Shown one piece after another: positions 46,959-58,002 of a stretch of 64,000 nt of DNA. The notes beneath the pieces are model-generated. The model ran no database searches, was not told the origin of the DNA, and saw only the letters and a list, made by a program, of their open reading frames with translations. Source of the DNA: Sorghum bicolor (taxonomy: Eukaryota; Streptophyta; Magnoliopsida; Poales; Poaceae); the NCBI RefSeq assembly GCF_000003195.3, contig NC_012878.2:5274462-5338461 (forward strand), read 5' to 3'. A program made the position numbers and the translations under genes. Positions within the stretch are counted from its first letter, which is position 1. Each line of letters opens with the position of its first letter.

Positions 46959-49790
46959 TCAGAGGTGGTCGAAGATGATGCCGCCGTGCGCGGCGAAGAA
47001 GGGCGCGAAGACGAGCGACTCCACGGCCATGAGCTTGATGAGGATGTTCAGCGACGGTCCTGAGGTGTCCTTTAGCGGGTCTCCGATGGTGTCTCCGATC
47101 ACCGCCGCCTTGTGCGCCTCCGATCCCTTCGGCCCCAGCGACCTCGCCTCCTCCGACATGCCGGCCTGCAGGAGAGACAATGATTGCTTGGTCACTCCAA
47201 TCAATGGAGTTCTTGGCACTGATGAGAGGGATATATATATATAAGACCTCGATGTACTTCTTGGCGTTGTCCCATGCACCGCCGCTGTTGGAGGCAGAGA
47301 TGGCGACCTGGACGCCGGAGACGAGCGCGCCGGCGAGGAGCCCCGCGAGCGTCTCGACCCCGAACAGCGTGCCGGCGACGAGCGGGCTGAGCATGACGAG
47401 CGCGCCGGGCGCCATCATCTTCTTGAGCGAGGCGTCGGTGGAGATCCTGACGCAGGTGGCGTAGTCCGGCACGGCGAGGCCCTCGGCGAGCCCCGGGATC
47501 ACCTCGAACTGCCTGCGCACCTCCTCCACCATCCGCAGCGCGGCGCTCCCCACGCTCCGCATCGTCATGGCCGAGAACCAGTACGGGAGCATGGCGCCGA
47601 CGAGGAGCCCCACGAACACGCGCGCGCTCAGCACGTCCACCGCCGTGATCCCGGCCCTGCTCACGTACGCGCCGAACAGCGCCAGCGACACCAGCGCGGC
47701 GGACCCGATGGCGAACCCTTTGCCGATGGCGGCCGTGGTGTTCCCCGCGGCGTCCAGCGCGTCGGTGCGCTCCCGGACACGGCGCGGCATCCCGGCCATC
47801 TCCGCGATCCCGCCGGCGTTGTCGCTGATGGGACCGTAGGCGTCGATGGCCAGACCCGTGGCGATGGTGCTCAGCATCCCCAGCGCCGCCAGCGCGATGC
47901 CGTACATGGCCGCCAGCCGGAAGCCGGCGTAGATCGCCGCCGCGATGGCCAGGATGGGCACGATCACCGACTTGTACCCGACCGCCAGGCCGAAGATGAC
48001 GTTCGTCGCCGCGCCCGTCCTGCACGACCGCGCCACCGCCTGCACGGGGCCGTAGGCGTTGCTGGTGAAGTACTCGGTGACGTAGCCGATCACCAGCCCG
48101 GCCCAGAGACCGGCCGACACGCAGATGAACAGGTGCCAGTTCTTGACGTGCTTGTCGTTGCCGAAGTCGAAGAGGGTGAAGCTGGGCGGCAGGGCGAGGA
48201 AGGTGACGGCGGCGATGCCGGCGGTCATGAGCACGGTGGAGATGAGGATCTGGCGCTTGAGCGCCGGCCCGACCTCGTCGGACTCTCTCACCTCGGCGAC
48301 GTCGGTGGCGACGACCGTGGTGATCGCGCACACGAGCAGGCCCATGGCGCTGATGAGCAGCGGGTACATCATCGCCGTCAGGTTGTGCTCCGCCCCGAAG
48401 GAGGAGATGGAGGCCACGAAGAGCGCCGCGCACGACGACTCCGCGTACGACCCGAACAGGTCCGACCCCATCCCGGCGATGTCGCCGACGTTGTCCCCCA
48501 CGTTGTCGGCGATCACCTGCAAAATTCTCATCATCACACACTTACGGCACGGCATCACGTACATTGTGGACGACGACGACCACGCTGCTCACACGTACTA
48601 CGTGTACGAAAAAGCATGTCCAAACACACCGACCCTCATCTATAACTAACGTCATATGAGCCTGTTTGTTTCTCTAAAAAGTCATAGCTCTGTTCGCTGA
48701 TTTATTTTAACAGAAAAATATTGTTAGCTGACAGAAAAGATACGGCTAGAAGAGAAAGTAGCAATACTAGTATAATAATTATCTCTAGCCGAAAAGAAAC
48801 ACGAGTAGTCGGTGCATGCAACGGTGATCGATTTTGCTTTGAGATACGTGTAGGACATGATGAAGCAAAGCAAGTAAAGCAACAGGCACAGCCAGCAGGA
48901 CGACGACGTTGCATGCAGAGAGCGTGACAGTGACGTGCGTAGCGTACCGCGGGGTTGCGAGGGTCGTCCTCGGGGATGTTGCGCTCGACCTTGCCGACGA
49001 GGTCGGCGCCGACGTCAGCGGCCTTGGTGTAGATGCCGCCGCCGACGCGGCCGAACAGGGCGACGGAGGAGCCGCCGAGGCCGTACCCCGTGATGGACTC
49101 GTAGAGGCCGCCCCAGTCGTCGCCGTAGTAGAGGCCGAAGAGGTTGACGGCGGCGTAGAGCACGAGGAGCGCGCTGGAGGCGAGGAGGAAGCCCATGGCG
49201 GCGCCGGAGCGGAACGCGGCGGCGAAGGCGCGCCCCACGCCGTGGCGGGCCTCCAGCGCCGTGCGCGCGTTGGCGAACGTCGCCACGCGCATGCCCAGGT
49301 AGCCCGACAGCACGGACGTGGCGGCGCCCAGCAGGAACGCCACCGCGCTGAACGCCGCGTTCGCCAGCGCCGGACGGCACTCCCTCGACGCGTCGTACGC
49401 GCACGGCGACGGCCGCGCGCTGAACCGCCCCGCCGACCCCAGGAACACGAAGATCACCGCCGCGAACGCCGCCGTGAACGCGGCCAGGTACTTGTACTCG
49501 GTGAGCAGGAACGACGTGGCGCCGATGGAGATGGCGCGCTGGATCTCGGCGCACCGGGCCTCCACGAGCAGGTAGTCCATGCCGTCCTCCTCCTCGTCCT
49601 CCTCCGTGCCCCGCACGCCGTGGCCGTGCTGCTTACTGCCGCCTCCGCCACCGTCGCCGTCGTCCTCACCGGCGTGCGAAGGCACGGGGACTCTGGCCAC
49701 CACGTACCACTGCAGCATCGCGAAAGCGATGCCAATCAACGCCGCCACCGGGATGAGCGCCTCAACCGCCGCGGTGCCGAGGACAGCCAT
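46959..49790 (-). CDS. Vacuolar-type H+-translocating pyrophosphatase (type I)
   Basis: Multi-pass membrane pump coupling pyrophosphate hydrolysis to proton movement into the vacuole. Three exons: 48948-49790, 47248-48516 and 46959-47165, all phase 0, giving 772 aa, the family length. Catalytic motifs are intact: [18 protein letters not shown] from 259, then [20 protein letters not shown] across the first junction, and [20 protein letters not shown] in exon 3. [10 protein letters not shown] at 539-548 carries Ala where potassium-independent type II pumps have Lys, so type I is inferred. The start ATG 49790 has a strong GCAGCCATGG context, and no ATG lies in frame in the 5' stretch just upstream. 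The first cytosolic loop is unusual: Gly- and Asp/Glu-rich ([19 protein letters not shown]). Coding sequence is very GC-rich. It may be a divergent paralogue of the common pump. Confidence 0.94.
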
Positions 49791-52399
49791 GGCTGCGCGC
49801 GTGCACACTTACGCCCTCAAGCTCACCAAAGCTTTTTTTTGCTCTCTTTGAGTTGAGCTCCGATGGAATGAGTTCTTGTGGGGAAGAAGATGTTGTGAAG
49901 AGTGGTGATGACTGATGACCCAACAGGGGGTTTAAAAAGGAAGGGAAACGGAACGGTTGTATAACAATTTACAGCCGCACACCTTGGTTTCAACGTGTAT
50001 CACAAATTGGTCCCTCTTATGAGAGATTGTGAAGGTGAGCAACTACTGAGCATGATAATATCCTACATTTTCAAGGGCTTAAATGAAATAACCAGTCATG
50101 CTTGCATCCTTGCGTAGTGTGACCACCGAGTGGCAACGTTTCAAGGCGACCGTTTGTTGCAGACAGAGTAACAGTACTCAGTAGGGACTGTACGTACGGT
50201 GGATGCTTTCACGGTGAGTTCACAAATTTGTTGCTTATGCAACTAATTTTGTCACTGCCTCATGCTTTTCTGGAGAAAAAGTAGCCTAACGTGCCTGCGA
50301 GATACTTGGTCTAGATTTCTCTACGGTGAGTATGTACAAGTTGGAACCTATCTATATGTGGTTCATGAAGGTGAGGTGTTTCGATAAGCCTTAGGACGGC
50401 AAGAGATGATGTCTCATCTTCAAGACCTCAAAGCTTTTAGGCACTAAATTAAACCTTCTCTAATAATCTCTGCTACTCATCATTCACCAAAACAAAGAGG
50501 GAAACAGAATGGATCCCTAAATAAACATTGTTAAGATATTTTTCGTGTCAAGTTACCACACCTGATGGATGCATGAACAATAATTGTCTCATGCATAACA
50601 CGTGGACGGCTTCGGATGAAGCTATAGTTTAAAAGGCGGGTACTCAGAGAAAAGCATCAAATACGACAGGAGTCTCACCTACTTTCCTCTCTAGTGTTTT
50701 TCTCCTAGACAGCTCATTGTAGCTATCCTTATGTATGCATTCACATTTTTTACAGGTCACAGAAGTTCCGTGGACTACCTTCTTTATAGGCATCCGTTTT
50801 CGAATACTAGAGAGTTCTACATGACATGTCGTCTAGCTATGGTTCACCTAAACGGTCATGTAGCTCGTTTACACACCGCTAAAACACTACATGTACAGTG
50901 ATACACCACTTCCATTTAATAAACCATTTATCCCGTTTAGACATCCCTTTTGCCTGTTTAAGTGTTCGGTTAGGTCGAATAATGACTACATAGCAAATGA
51001 CCAACTATTTTACGGCTTAGTGTATAGGATAACACTGGGTCTAGCTAACAAATCATTATAATCATTCTTGTAATTCCTATTAATAGGATAGCATTGCAAT
51101 CTGGTAGCTCAACTAGTTAAGTTTTTTGACGCAGGTGCTTTTATTTTTCTAGATTTATTTCCGTATTTATTAGCATTGTTCTTTTATGGTAGGCGATGTG
51201 TCAGCCGATAATGATGCACCTATATAGAGATGAATATATGTGTATGCATGGGTGTTTTCATCTCTAAAGTGATTCGAAAAAAGAATATTTTTAGCATCTA
51301 GTATTATGCTTTATTCAGATGACTCAAAGGTTGTCATCGTATTATGACATTTTCTCCTTTTTAGTTGGACACAGAAAGTTGGAGGAGAGATATGTACCTT
51401 GGAGGACCATGGAACGCGGGCTTGTACGGTCATATATACTTCTAGAACCCTTTTTATAAGTTTTTAGTGTTCCTTTTCACCATTTTCAAACTATTGAAAA
51501 TATGTGACTTTATCCTCTTTATGTCTATATGTGTCCCTTACAACCATTTGTGGTGTATCGTACTCAACTATACTTAAGATATGTTTGGTTTGAGAAATAA
51601 AGTGATTCATCTTCTTCTCACTCCTCATAAACTAATAAAATTAAGATAGGCCTTGTTTAGTTTACCCTGAAATTCAAAAACTTTTCAAGATTCTCCGTCA
51701 CATCAAATCTTGTGGCACATGCATGAAACACTAAATATAGAATAAAAACAAAAATTAATTGTACAGTTTGTCTATAGTTTACTAGACGAATCTTTTGAGC
51801 CTATTTAGTTTATGATTGGACACAAACAAACGAAAATGCTACAATACCAAAATCCGAAATCTTTTTGGAACTAAACAACAAGGCCTTAGTATATATACAA
51901 GGGATGAGTTGATTACATAAAAAATCATGGAATAAACTCATGATGTGTCACCTCATGAAGCATGAGATGACTTTCCAAACTAAACACATTATTAGTCTCC
52001 CAGAGCATATCCAGAGAGTAACAAAAGCAAGTAGAATTTGTTTCACGTGAAAACAAGATCTTTCCCCTGTGGAACTAAAAAAGGAGTATTATTGTACCAT
52101 ATATATTTGTAGGGGACATTATTAATTATATTATGTGTCCAAGTGTTTCTAATTTATCTACATGTCTTGAAAGGCACACAATTCCCCAAAAAAAAAAGAC
52201 CTGAAAGACACACTGAAATGACCAAATGCCCAAAGGACGGCGCGGCTTGGTCGCGGCCCGAACCGCTCGCCGCTGGGCCTCGGCCCGCAGGCGGCACCTC
52301 CACCTGGACCCGGCCCCTCTCGTCAGACACCCAAGTACCCACGCGGCACTTCCACAAGGACAAGGTGGATAGCGAGCCCACCGCACGTCTCACTCCCTC
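49791..52399. other. Intergenic: proton pump upstream region and Pol subunit upstream region
   Basis: A TTTAAA-type box (CCTTTTTAAACCC on the minus strand near 49930) might serve the pump gene. No gene was recognised from 49860 to 52140. One DNA transposon (51649-51885) is listed separately. Near 52164-52217 an A-run insertion is flanked by CTTGAAAGGCACAC and CCTGAAAGACACAC (12 of 14 identical). Confidence 0.5.
51649..51885. mobile_element. Non-autonomous DNA transposon (GGCCTTGTTTAGTT type), 237 bp
   Basis: Left end GGCCTTGTTTAGTTTACCC and inverted right end GGAACTAAACAACAAGGCC. The interior contains CTTGTGGCACATGCATGAA and AAATTAATTGTACAGTTTG, as in fragments at 22954-23149 and 30130-30324. 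A target duplication was not resolved, so the superfamily (hAT or PIF/Harbinger) is left open. Confidence 0.75.
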
Positions 52400-53335
52400 T
52401 CTCTCTCTCCGACGACCGGTGGACTCCCGCCGCCGTCAGCGCCGCCGTCACCGCCCTGCGCTAGGTGCCGAGGCCTTCGTCGGTATCTTCGCCGGCGACG
52501 GGCACTCACCAGGTATTCCCATCCCTTCTCTTCCCTTCCTGCTATTTAAAACCGAGCGCCAAACCCTAACTACTATTTGGCTATTTGATGCCTACTACCT
52601 TCGAACATTTTGAATAAATAAATAAATCAGATTTGTCCCTTTTCTGGATCCGCCTCTGCTCTGCGATACTGAATGATCTGCGTTGGTCTGTCTGAAATTG
52701 TCTGAAATTGTTACTTTGGGTTCGTCAGCCGTCAGGTAGAAGTGAGAAGGGGTGGGGGGGATCCGTACATAATAAGTCAAGTCTAGTTTCATTCTGCTTG
52801 TGCAACTACAATTGGAAACTAGAAATGATAATGGACCCATGCTGTTTTACGTATTAATTTGTTCTGCTGTTTCATTGCTTTTGTAGGTTGCTACAATAGC
52901 TGTATAGGAATGTCTCATCCTCTGATGTATGTATTGCACTAGGATAGCTCAATTATACAACTCTTGTAGAATTCAATTGTTTGTACTCCAGGTATTGCTG
53001 CAGCGGGCACGTCCTCAGAGCTGTGGTTGATGGGGGCCTTTAGGTGTCAGGGCAACCATCTCTTATCCCTAATCTTCTCTGCTGCCACTGCATACAGCAT
53101 ACTTTGTTAAATGTTAAGTGCTAACAATTCTGTAGTCTTATTGAAATGCCAGTGTAAAATATGAACCTTTACCTTATAACCCCAATCAAAAGAAACTTTA
53201 TTTTGAATCATTTTTCGTCAGAACTTCTCTGAGACACAGTATAGGGTGGGCTGTGGGGAAACAACTATTGCAAGTAGATAATTGCTGTTAGATTATATAA
53301 TGGCTAGGTTCCCGCGCTGTTTTGATTCCAGTAGT

Positions 53336-53465
53336 TTCTGTAAGCTGTTTTTTTTTTGGATGAAACAGGAGGGGTTTAAGCCCCAACTGGAATTTTATTG
53401 CAATAAAGGGTAACAAAAGCGTATATATACGGTCAAGAAACAAAAAGGGAGTTCTGTAAGCTGTT
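53336..53465 (-). mobile_element. About 102 bp retroposon fragment with 14 bp target duplication
   Basis: TTCTGTAAGCTGTT occurs at 53336-53349 and 53452-53465. The insert 53350-53451 opens with a T run, then GGATGAAACAGGAGGGGTT and ATTTTATTGCAATAAAGGG. Read on the minus strand it ends in poly-A, a 5'-truncated LINE-type insertion. Confidence 0.82.
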
Positions 53466-53631
53466 AATAAGAGGAGTCCTCTGCATAAACCTACAGAGGA
53501 GAATTGTATCAGACTATAAGCCTTGGTTCCAGCATTGTTTTGATCTCAGTAGTTTCTGTAAGCTTTTAGGAGAAGCCCTCTATATAAGCCTAGAGAAGTG
53601 AACTGTATTGGACCAAGCTATGAAGGAATGA

Positions 53632-53837
53632 GGGCACTCACAATGCAGACTCTATCATAGAGTCTAAAGTTATTTATTACCTCGAACAATGTGGACTTAG
53701 TGTCTAAATAAGACTTGGAGTCTTATTTTTTCTACCTCTTTCTTAAATAAATATGCTACCACTTCAGCAAAATACCATAAATAATATATAATTAATTGTC
53801 TTGGACTCTGTGATAGAGTCTTGCATTGTGAGTGCCC
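53632..53837. mobile_element. Tourist-like MITE, 206 bp intact copy
   Basis: GGGCACTCACAATGCAGACT on the left, GTCTTGCATTGTGAGTGCCC on the right. Same length and body as the nested copy at 19881-20086, so it works as a reference for the family in this window. Confidence 0.88.
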
Positions 53838-54237
53838 TGTAAAGCCTTTCCTTATCCCTGGCATTAAATTCTTGTGATGATGACGGGGGATGAGTCCCAA
53901 CCAGCAGCAGTGCACCACATGTGTGGCTGTGCAAGCATCCTCCAACCTTCGGATATTTCCTACAAGGCTACAACCCATAACAGAAGTCATGCTCCATAAC
54001 TATGTATTGACATTCAAATTTTAGTTAATGTTGCCTCCAACATAGTTTTGTTTTATACTCGTAATCTACTGTGTGACAATACTGCATGCACGATTGTATG
54101 TTTTCTATGAAATAATGGTTTACCCCAGTTTTACCTGAAATGATCTAGTAAGCATGTCCTTTGTTCAGCTGAGTTTTATCAAGCCACTAAAAGGTAGATA
54201 TCTTGTTTTCTTTTTCTCTGTTGGCAGGTACAAAGCC

Positions 54238-54765
54238 ATGGTTTTTCTTGAGGCAGAGATGTCATGGAATGTGCTGATCTCACCTAGCCAGCTGGACCGC
54301 AAGGGCCTCCTGCTCCGCAAGGCTATCATTGTGCGTCTTCTGGAGGATGTCACAAACAGGAGGGCTTCCAAAGAGCATGGCTACTACGTTGCCGTTAGTC
54401 AGCTGAAGGCGATATCTGAAGGGAAAGTGCGTGAGCTAACTGGAGATGTACTGTTCCCAGTCTCATTTACCTGCATCACACTGAAGCCTATGAAGGGTGA
54501 GGTCATGGTTGGCCACGTGGACAGGATCCTCAAGCATGGTGTGTTCCTGAAATCTGGACCCGTGGAGAGCATTTTCCTGGCTGAGAAATCGATGAGCGAC
54601 TACAAGTACATAGGTGGGGAGAATGCGATGTTCATGAACGACCACTCAAAGCTGGAGAAGGACACTGCCGTGCGCTTCAAGGTACTGGGGTTCCGCTGGA
54701 TGGAGGCTGACCGCCAGTTCCAGCTCCTTGCTACGATTGCTGGTGACTTCCTTGGGCCACTGTGA
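54238..54765 (+). CDS. RNA polymerase seventh subunit, Pol IV/V (NRPD7/NRPE7) type
   Basis: Single coding exon of 175 aa, homologous to RPB7. In plants, Pol IV and Pol V use variant seventh subunits for siRNA production and RNA-directed DNA methylation in the nucleus. Two regions are visible: an N-terminal RNP-like domain (about 1-85, with KAIIVRLLEDVTNRRASKEH) and a C-terminal S1/OB domain (KGEVMVGHVDRILKHGVFLK, about 90-170). The ending DFLGPL and the segment GPVESIFLAEKSM resemble NRPD7/NRPE7 more than canonical NRPB7, which carries a longer tail. The start at 54238 gives MVFLEAEMSW, aligning with family starts; an in-frame ATG at 54154 lies upstream of the acceptor ending at 54227 and is not used. 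Three tandem 70 bp repeats follow the gene. Confidence 0.88.
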   Translation: MVFLEAEMSWNVLISPSQLDRKGLLLRKAIIVRLLEDVTNRRASKEHGYYVAVSQLKAISEGKVRELTGDVLFPVSFTCITLKPMKGEVMVGHVDRILKHGVFLKSGPVESIFLAEKSMSDYKYIGGENAMFMNDHSKLEKDTAVRFKVLGFRWMEADRQFQLLATIAGDFLGPL

Positions 54766-55648
54766 ACTGCTTCCACAGGTTAAATGGGTTCCAATGTACA
54801 TTGCTCGTTAGATGGTGGATGGATGGGTGGATCTGATGTGTGGAATTAAACTTTGCTGCCAGTAGTTTGCTCTGTAGTGCCTGAGACATGGTAGGTCTTT
54901 TAGATGCTGATACCGGTGACATTTGGCTCTGGTCTGAATGTATCAGTGTACTTTGATGAACAGTGGTTGTCCATGGATGTCCCCTTTCTATGCTTGCTTG
55001 GAAGCTCACGCTACATGGCGCTCCCTGATCTGGTCAGTGGTTGAATTTGCATGCGTAGTGCTGCTTGACTTGCATTGCATATTGATACATCCATGTAATC
55101 TGGTCAGTGGTTGAATTTGCATGCGTAGTGCTGCTTGACTTGCATTGCATATTGATACATCCATGTAATCTGGTCAGTGGTTGAATTTGCATGCGTAGTG
55201 CTGCTTGACTTGCATTGCATATTGATACATCCATGTACCCATAACATCTGTCGTCATATTAACTCACCGCCGGAATCTTTCTCTGAGCATGTTCATCTAT
55301 CTTGTCTGAAATATGCAGTCCTTTGATTTTTATAGTCAAAATCGAAAGGGTTTTTTTTTTTTTGAAGTACCAGCATAGACATCACATAGCACTGCAGAAG
55401 AATAATAGGATCCACTTCTTCAAAACCTCAAAGATATAAACATCACTCATACAGCAACAAAAGCATAGTACATCTACTCTGGCAAACAGTGCTATTACAC
55501 AACCATGTCCTTCATAAGGTAGTTTATCTATTATTACAATAGAACTGCCTGGTTCAACATGTTTCAGATAGCAAGAAACTAGTGCATGTTCTTCATCAGG
55601 CCAACCATCTTTATTATAACAACACATTCAGGCATTTCGGTGATGAGA
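54766..55648. other. Intergenic: 3' flanks of two converging genes
   Basis: 3' flank of the Pol subunit gene (plus strand) and of the universal stress protein gene (minus strand). Contains the 70 bp tandem repeat and a T run near 55349-55362. No gene was recognised. Confidence 0.6.
55030..55237. repeat. Three tandem copies of a 70 bp unit
   Basis: Units begin at 55030, 55100 and 55170, each starting CTGGTCAGTGGTTGAATTTG and containing CATGCGTAGTGCTGCTTGAC. By eye the copies are identical apart from the last bases of the third. They lie about 270 bp past the Pol subunit stop. Confidence 0.93.
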
Positions 55649-58002
55649 TCAACCTTCGGTGCTTGATGACTTGACGACGGTGACAGGGCAGGTTGCGTTG
55701 TTCACGACATAGTCGCTGACACTTCCCAAGAGCACCCTGCAGGAAGATATCAGAAGATCAGCACTGCGATCAGCGAAGACAGTACGCTCAATGACACACA
55801 AGTCACAAGAACAGTTTTGCGAGCAGCTTGGTACAACCTCTTGAGCTTGCCAAGGCCCCTGCTTCCTATAACCAAGCAGCTCAACGGGGTGTCATGGATA
55901 ACTTGACAGAGCTTCTCACGTGGATCTCCCCACAGGACTTTCACAACCACCATAATCTGTTTGTCAGAAGAAACACAAAACCTCAATAAAGCAACACTGA
56001 GAAGGAAATGGCAGAACACGATGGCTTGGTGTGCTCACCTCCTTCTGGGTAGCTGTAGTGTTCAGGATGTCCAAGGTTTCTATGTCGGGCTTTGCTCCAT
56101 ATTTCTTCGCGATAATAGGGTCAGAGAATTCCGAGAGGGGAATCAACGCTATATTTAATAAAAAAAAGTGCAGTGAGGTTATTGAGCATTCAGGCCATCA
56201 CATAACGACATTGATGATGTTAAATCATGTTAGGATGGAAGTAAACATCTACATTGATGCTATGAAATATCGAAAGTATAGATACTAAGCTGAAACATAT
56301 AGGTTGCTAGAACTGATCACTGAATCTTAGAGCATCTCCAAGAGATTAGCCAAAAAGACTAGTCAAATTTACTGATTTAGCTACTCTCTAAAATAGATTT
56401 GACAAAAAGATATTAGAGTACTCCAACAGACTCTATAAAGGATAGCTAGTGAGGTAGGCTATAAGTAGAGAGCGAATAAGGTGCGATGGAGAGCCGCTAA
56501 ATTTGAAGAGTTATTTACAAAGTCTGTTGGAGACGTTTTTCCTTCAACAATAGCTAAATTTACCTTTAGAAAATGATTTGGCTAAATTTACCTTTAGAAA
56601 TTTACAGCAGCAGAATAGAATGAAGCAAATAAAAAGAAAATCTGGATTTCACGTTATGTATCCGAAAGATATACTACGTCTGTGTAAGAATACCACGTCA
56701 TCTCTAAAAGAAATCGTGATGTCACAGGCTAGCCAGGTTAATACTCTTCAGAGAAGATTAAGTGAACTGCCCATTAGTAGTTTGCAATGTTTACTAGCAG
56801 CAAATTTACCGCCTAGCACAATAGCAGGGTAAAAATCAGCTGAGCAGTGACACCTTTCTGAACAAAATGGAAAACAGCTCTGACCTCTGAGCTGAACAAA
56901 AAGCTTATGGTCAAAAGTGACTCCATCAAGGCAGCATATGGTAGTTAGCAAGTTGTCCTTAGGAAATGATACTGAACTAGCAATAGCATCCACTGACCAC
57001 TGGCTGCTATTAGAAAATCAAGTAAACTGATGATGAAGTTGACACGAATTTAATTTAAGGCATGATTACTTGCAGGCACACACACACACTTTTCCCAGGC
57101 TCACACCAATTTCCCCTGTACCATTCTATCCCAACCCCAAATCTTTAGGTTAAAAAGGTAGGTCGTGATCCAGTTTTAGGAAAGCATGGTAATTGGTAAA
57201 CCGAATAAAGGAAATAAATTAGTCCAGGCTGGAATATCAAAGATACGATGGCGAGGATGCCAGCTTCAACCACGCACATCATATCAACGACTGTTACTCC
57301 GAATCCCACAATTGGATTAGATTGGTTCCCTACTTTCTCCAAACACATGAGAGGGAGAGGGACGCCAGTAGGCCAAGATATTTCGTTTTCTGAAAATGTG
57401 ATGATCGGCAGGAACAAGTTGTGCAGCCTTTTTTTAGCAGCAGGAACAGTAACTCCAACAACCTCAAGCAGAGGCAGGAAAGGCAAGAATCACAACCACC
57501 GTGCTTAGATTGATGGGGCAAGATCAGGCGTTATAATCAGTCAATCGCCTCGTACATGGCACACACGGCATGGATCATGGAGCAGCAAGTAATCCTAGGC
57601 TTCCCGGATCTTTAATGGCCGCGAAATCGTGCTAGCGCTTGTGTTTATGGGAAAAAAAAAGATTAGCGAGAAAGAAGAGGAACGGCTACCTCCTAGCTAG
57701 CAGTAGTAGCACTAGCACCTAGGAATTGCAATTGCAAGCAAGAACACTAGGAGGAGGAGGAGGAGGAGGAGGAGGAGGAGGAGGAGGAGGAGATTGGAGA
57801 AAGGGGTGCGCGTACGGGAGCCGGTGGATTCCCAGAGGATGGCCTCGCTCTGCTCGTAGTCGGGCTCCTTGATGACGTGCAGCAGCAGCAGGTGGTCGCC
57901 GGCGCGCAGCAGGTTGGCCGCCGCCCACCGCAGCGCCGCCCGGCTCCCCTCCGAGAAGTCCGTCGCTAGCCCCACCCACCTCTCGCCCTCGGCGCCGGCC
58001 AT
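55649..58002 (-). CDS. Universal stress protein (UspA domain), 167 aa
   Basis: Small soluble single-domain UspA protein, probably ATP-binding, linked in plants to stress responses. Exons 57816-58002, 56039-56148, 55838-55956 and 55649-55736; GT/AG junctions and phases close. The N-terminus WVGLATDFSEGSRAALRWA is the first strand and helix, followed by HVIKEPDYEQ. The ATP loop G-x2-G-x9-G-S is intact (Gly130, Gly133, Gly143-Ser144 in GSRGLGKLKRVLLGS). The end is SDYVVNNATCPVTVVKSS, typical of plant USPs. The first intron is longest and carries a pure GAG repeat a few bases from the donor, plus a probable MITE near 56330. Confidence 0.93.
56328..56540. mobile_element. Probable TIR MITE in the USP intron
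   Basis: GAGCATCTCCAAGAGATTAG on the left and AAGTCTGTTGGAGACG on the right suggest degraded inverted ends. The interior has repeated CTCCAACAGACTCTATAAAG-like segments. Boundaries approximate. Confidence 0.4.
57751..57792. repeat. (GAG)14 microsatellite
   Basis: 42 bp of uninterrupted GAG triplets inside intron 1 of the USP gene, 23 bp from the end of exon 1. On the transcribed strand it reads as CTC triplets just downstream of the donor. Likely length-variable among accessions. Confidence 0.95.

Larger units (their letters stand above)
52400..54237 (+). other. Spliced 5' leader of the Pol subunit gene (inferred)
   Basis: A CT-rich stretch near 52390-52410 precedes GC-rich sequence that ends GGGCACTCACCAG before GTATTCCC (52512), a plausible donor. 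The acceptor TTTCTCTGTTGGCAG ends at 54227, eleven bases before the coding ATG. One or more non-coding 5' exons are therefore likely. The intron holds a retroposon fragment, a Tourist-like MITE and otherwise unremarkable sequence. Confidence 0.5.

Noticed and set aside
47201..48541. 446-codon minus-strand frame overlapping pump exon 2
   Set aside because: Out of frame with the conserved pump sequence; composed of Arg/Gly/His repeats, a GC artefact.
48909..49856. 315-codon plus-strand frame opposite the proton pump
   Set aside because: Shadow of a very GC-rich coding exon; low-complexity Arg/Ala/Glu composition and no family features.
54154..54240. Upstream in-frame ATG of the Pol subunit
   Set aside because: Lies before a good intron acceptor ending at 54227, and the added residues do not match the family.
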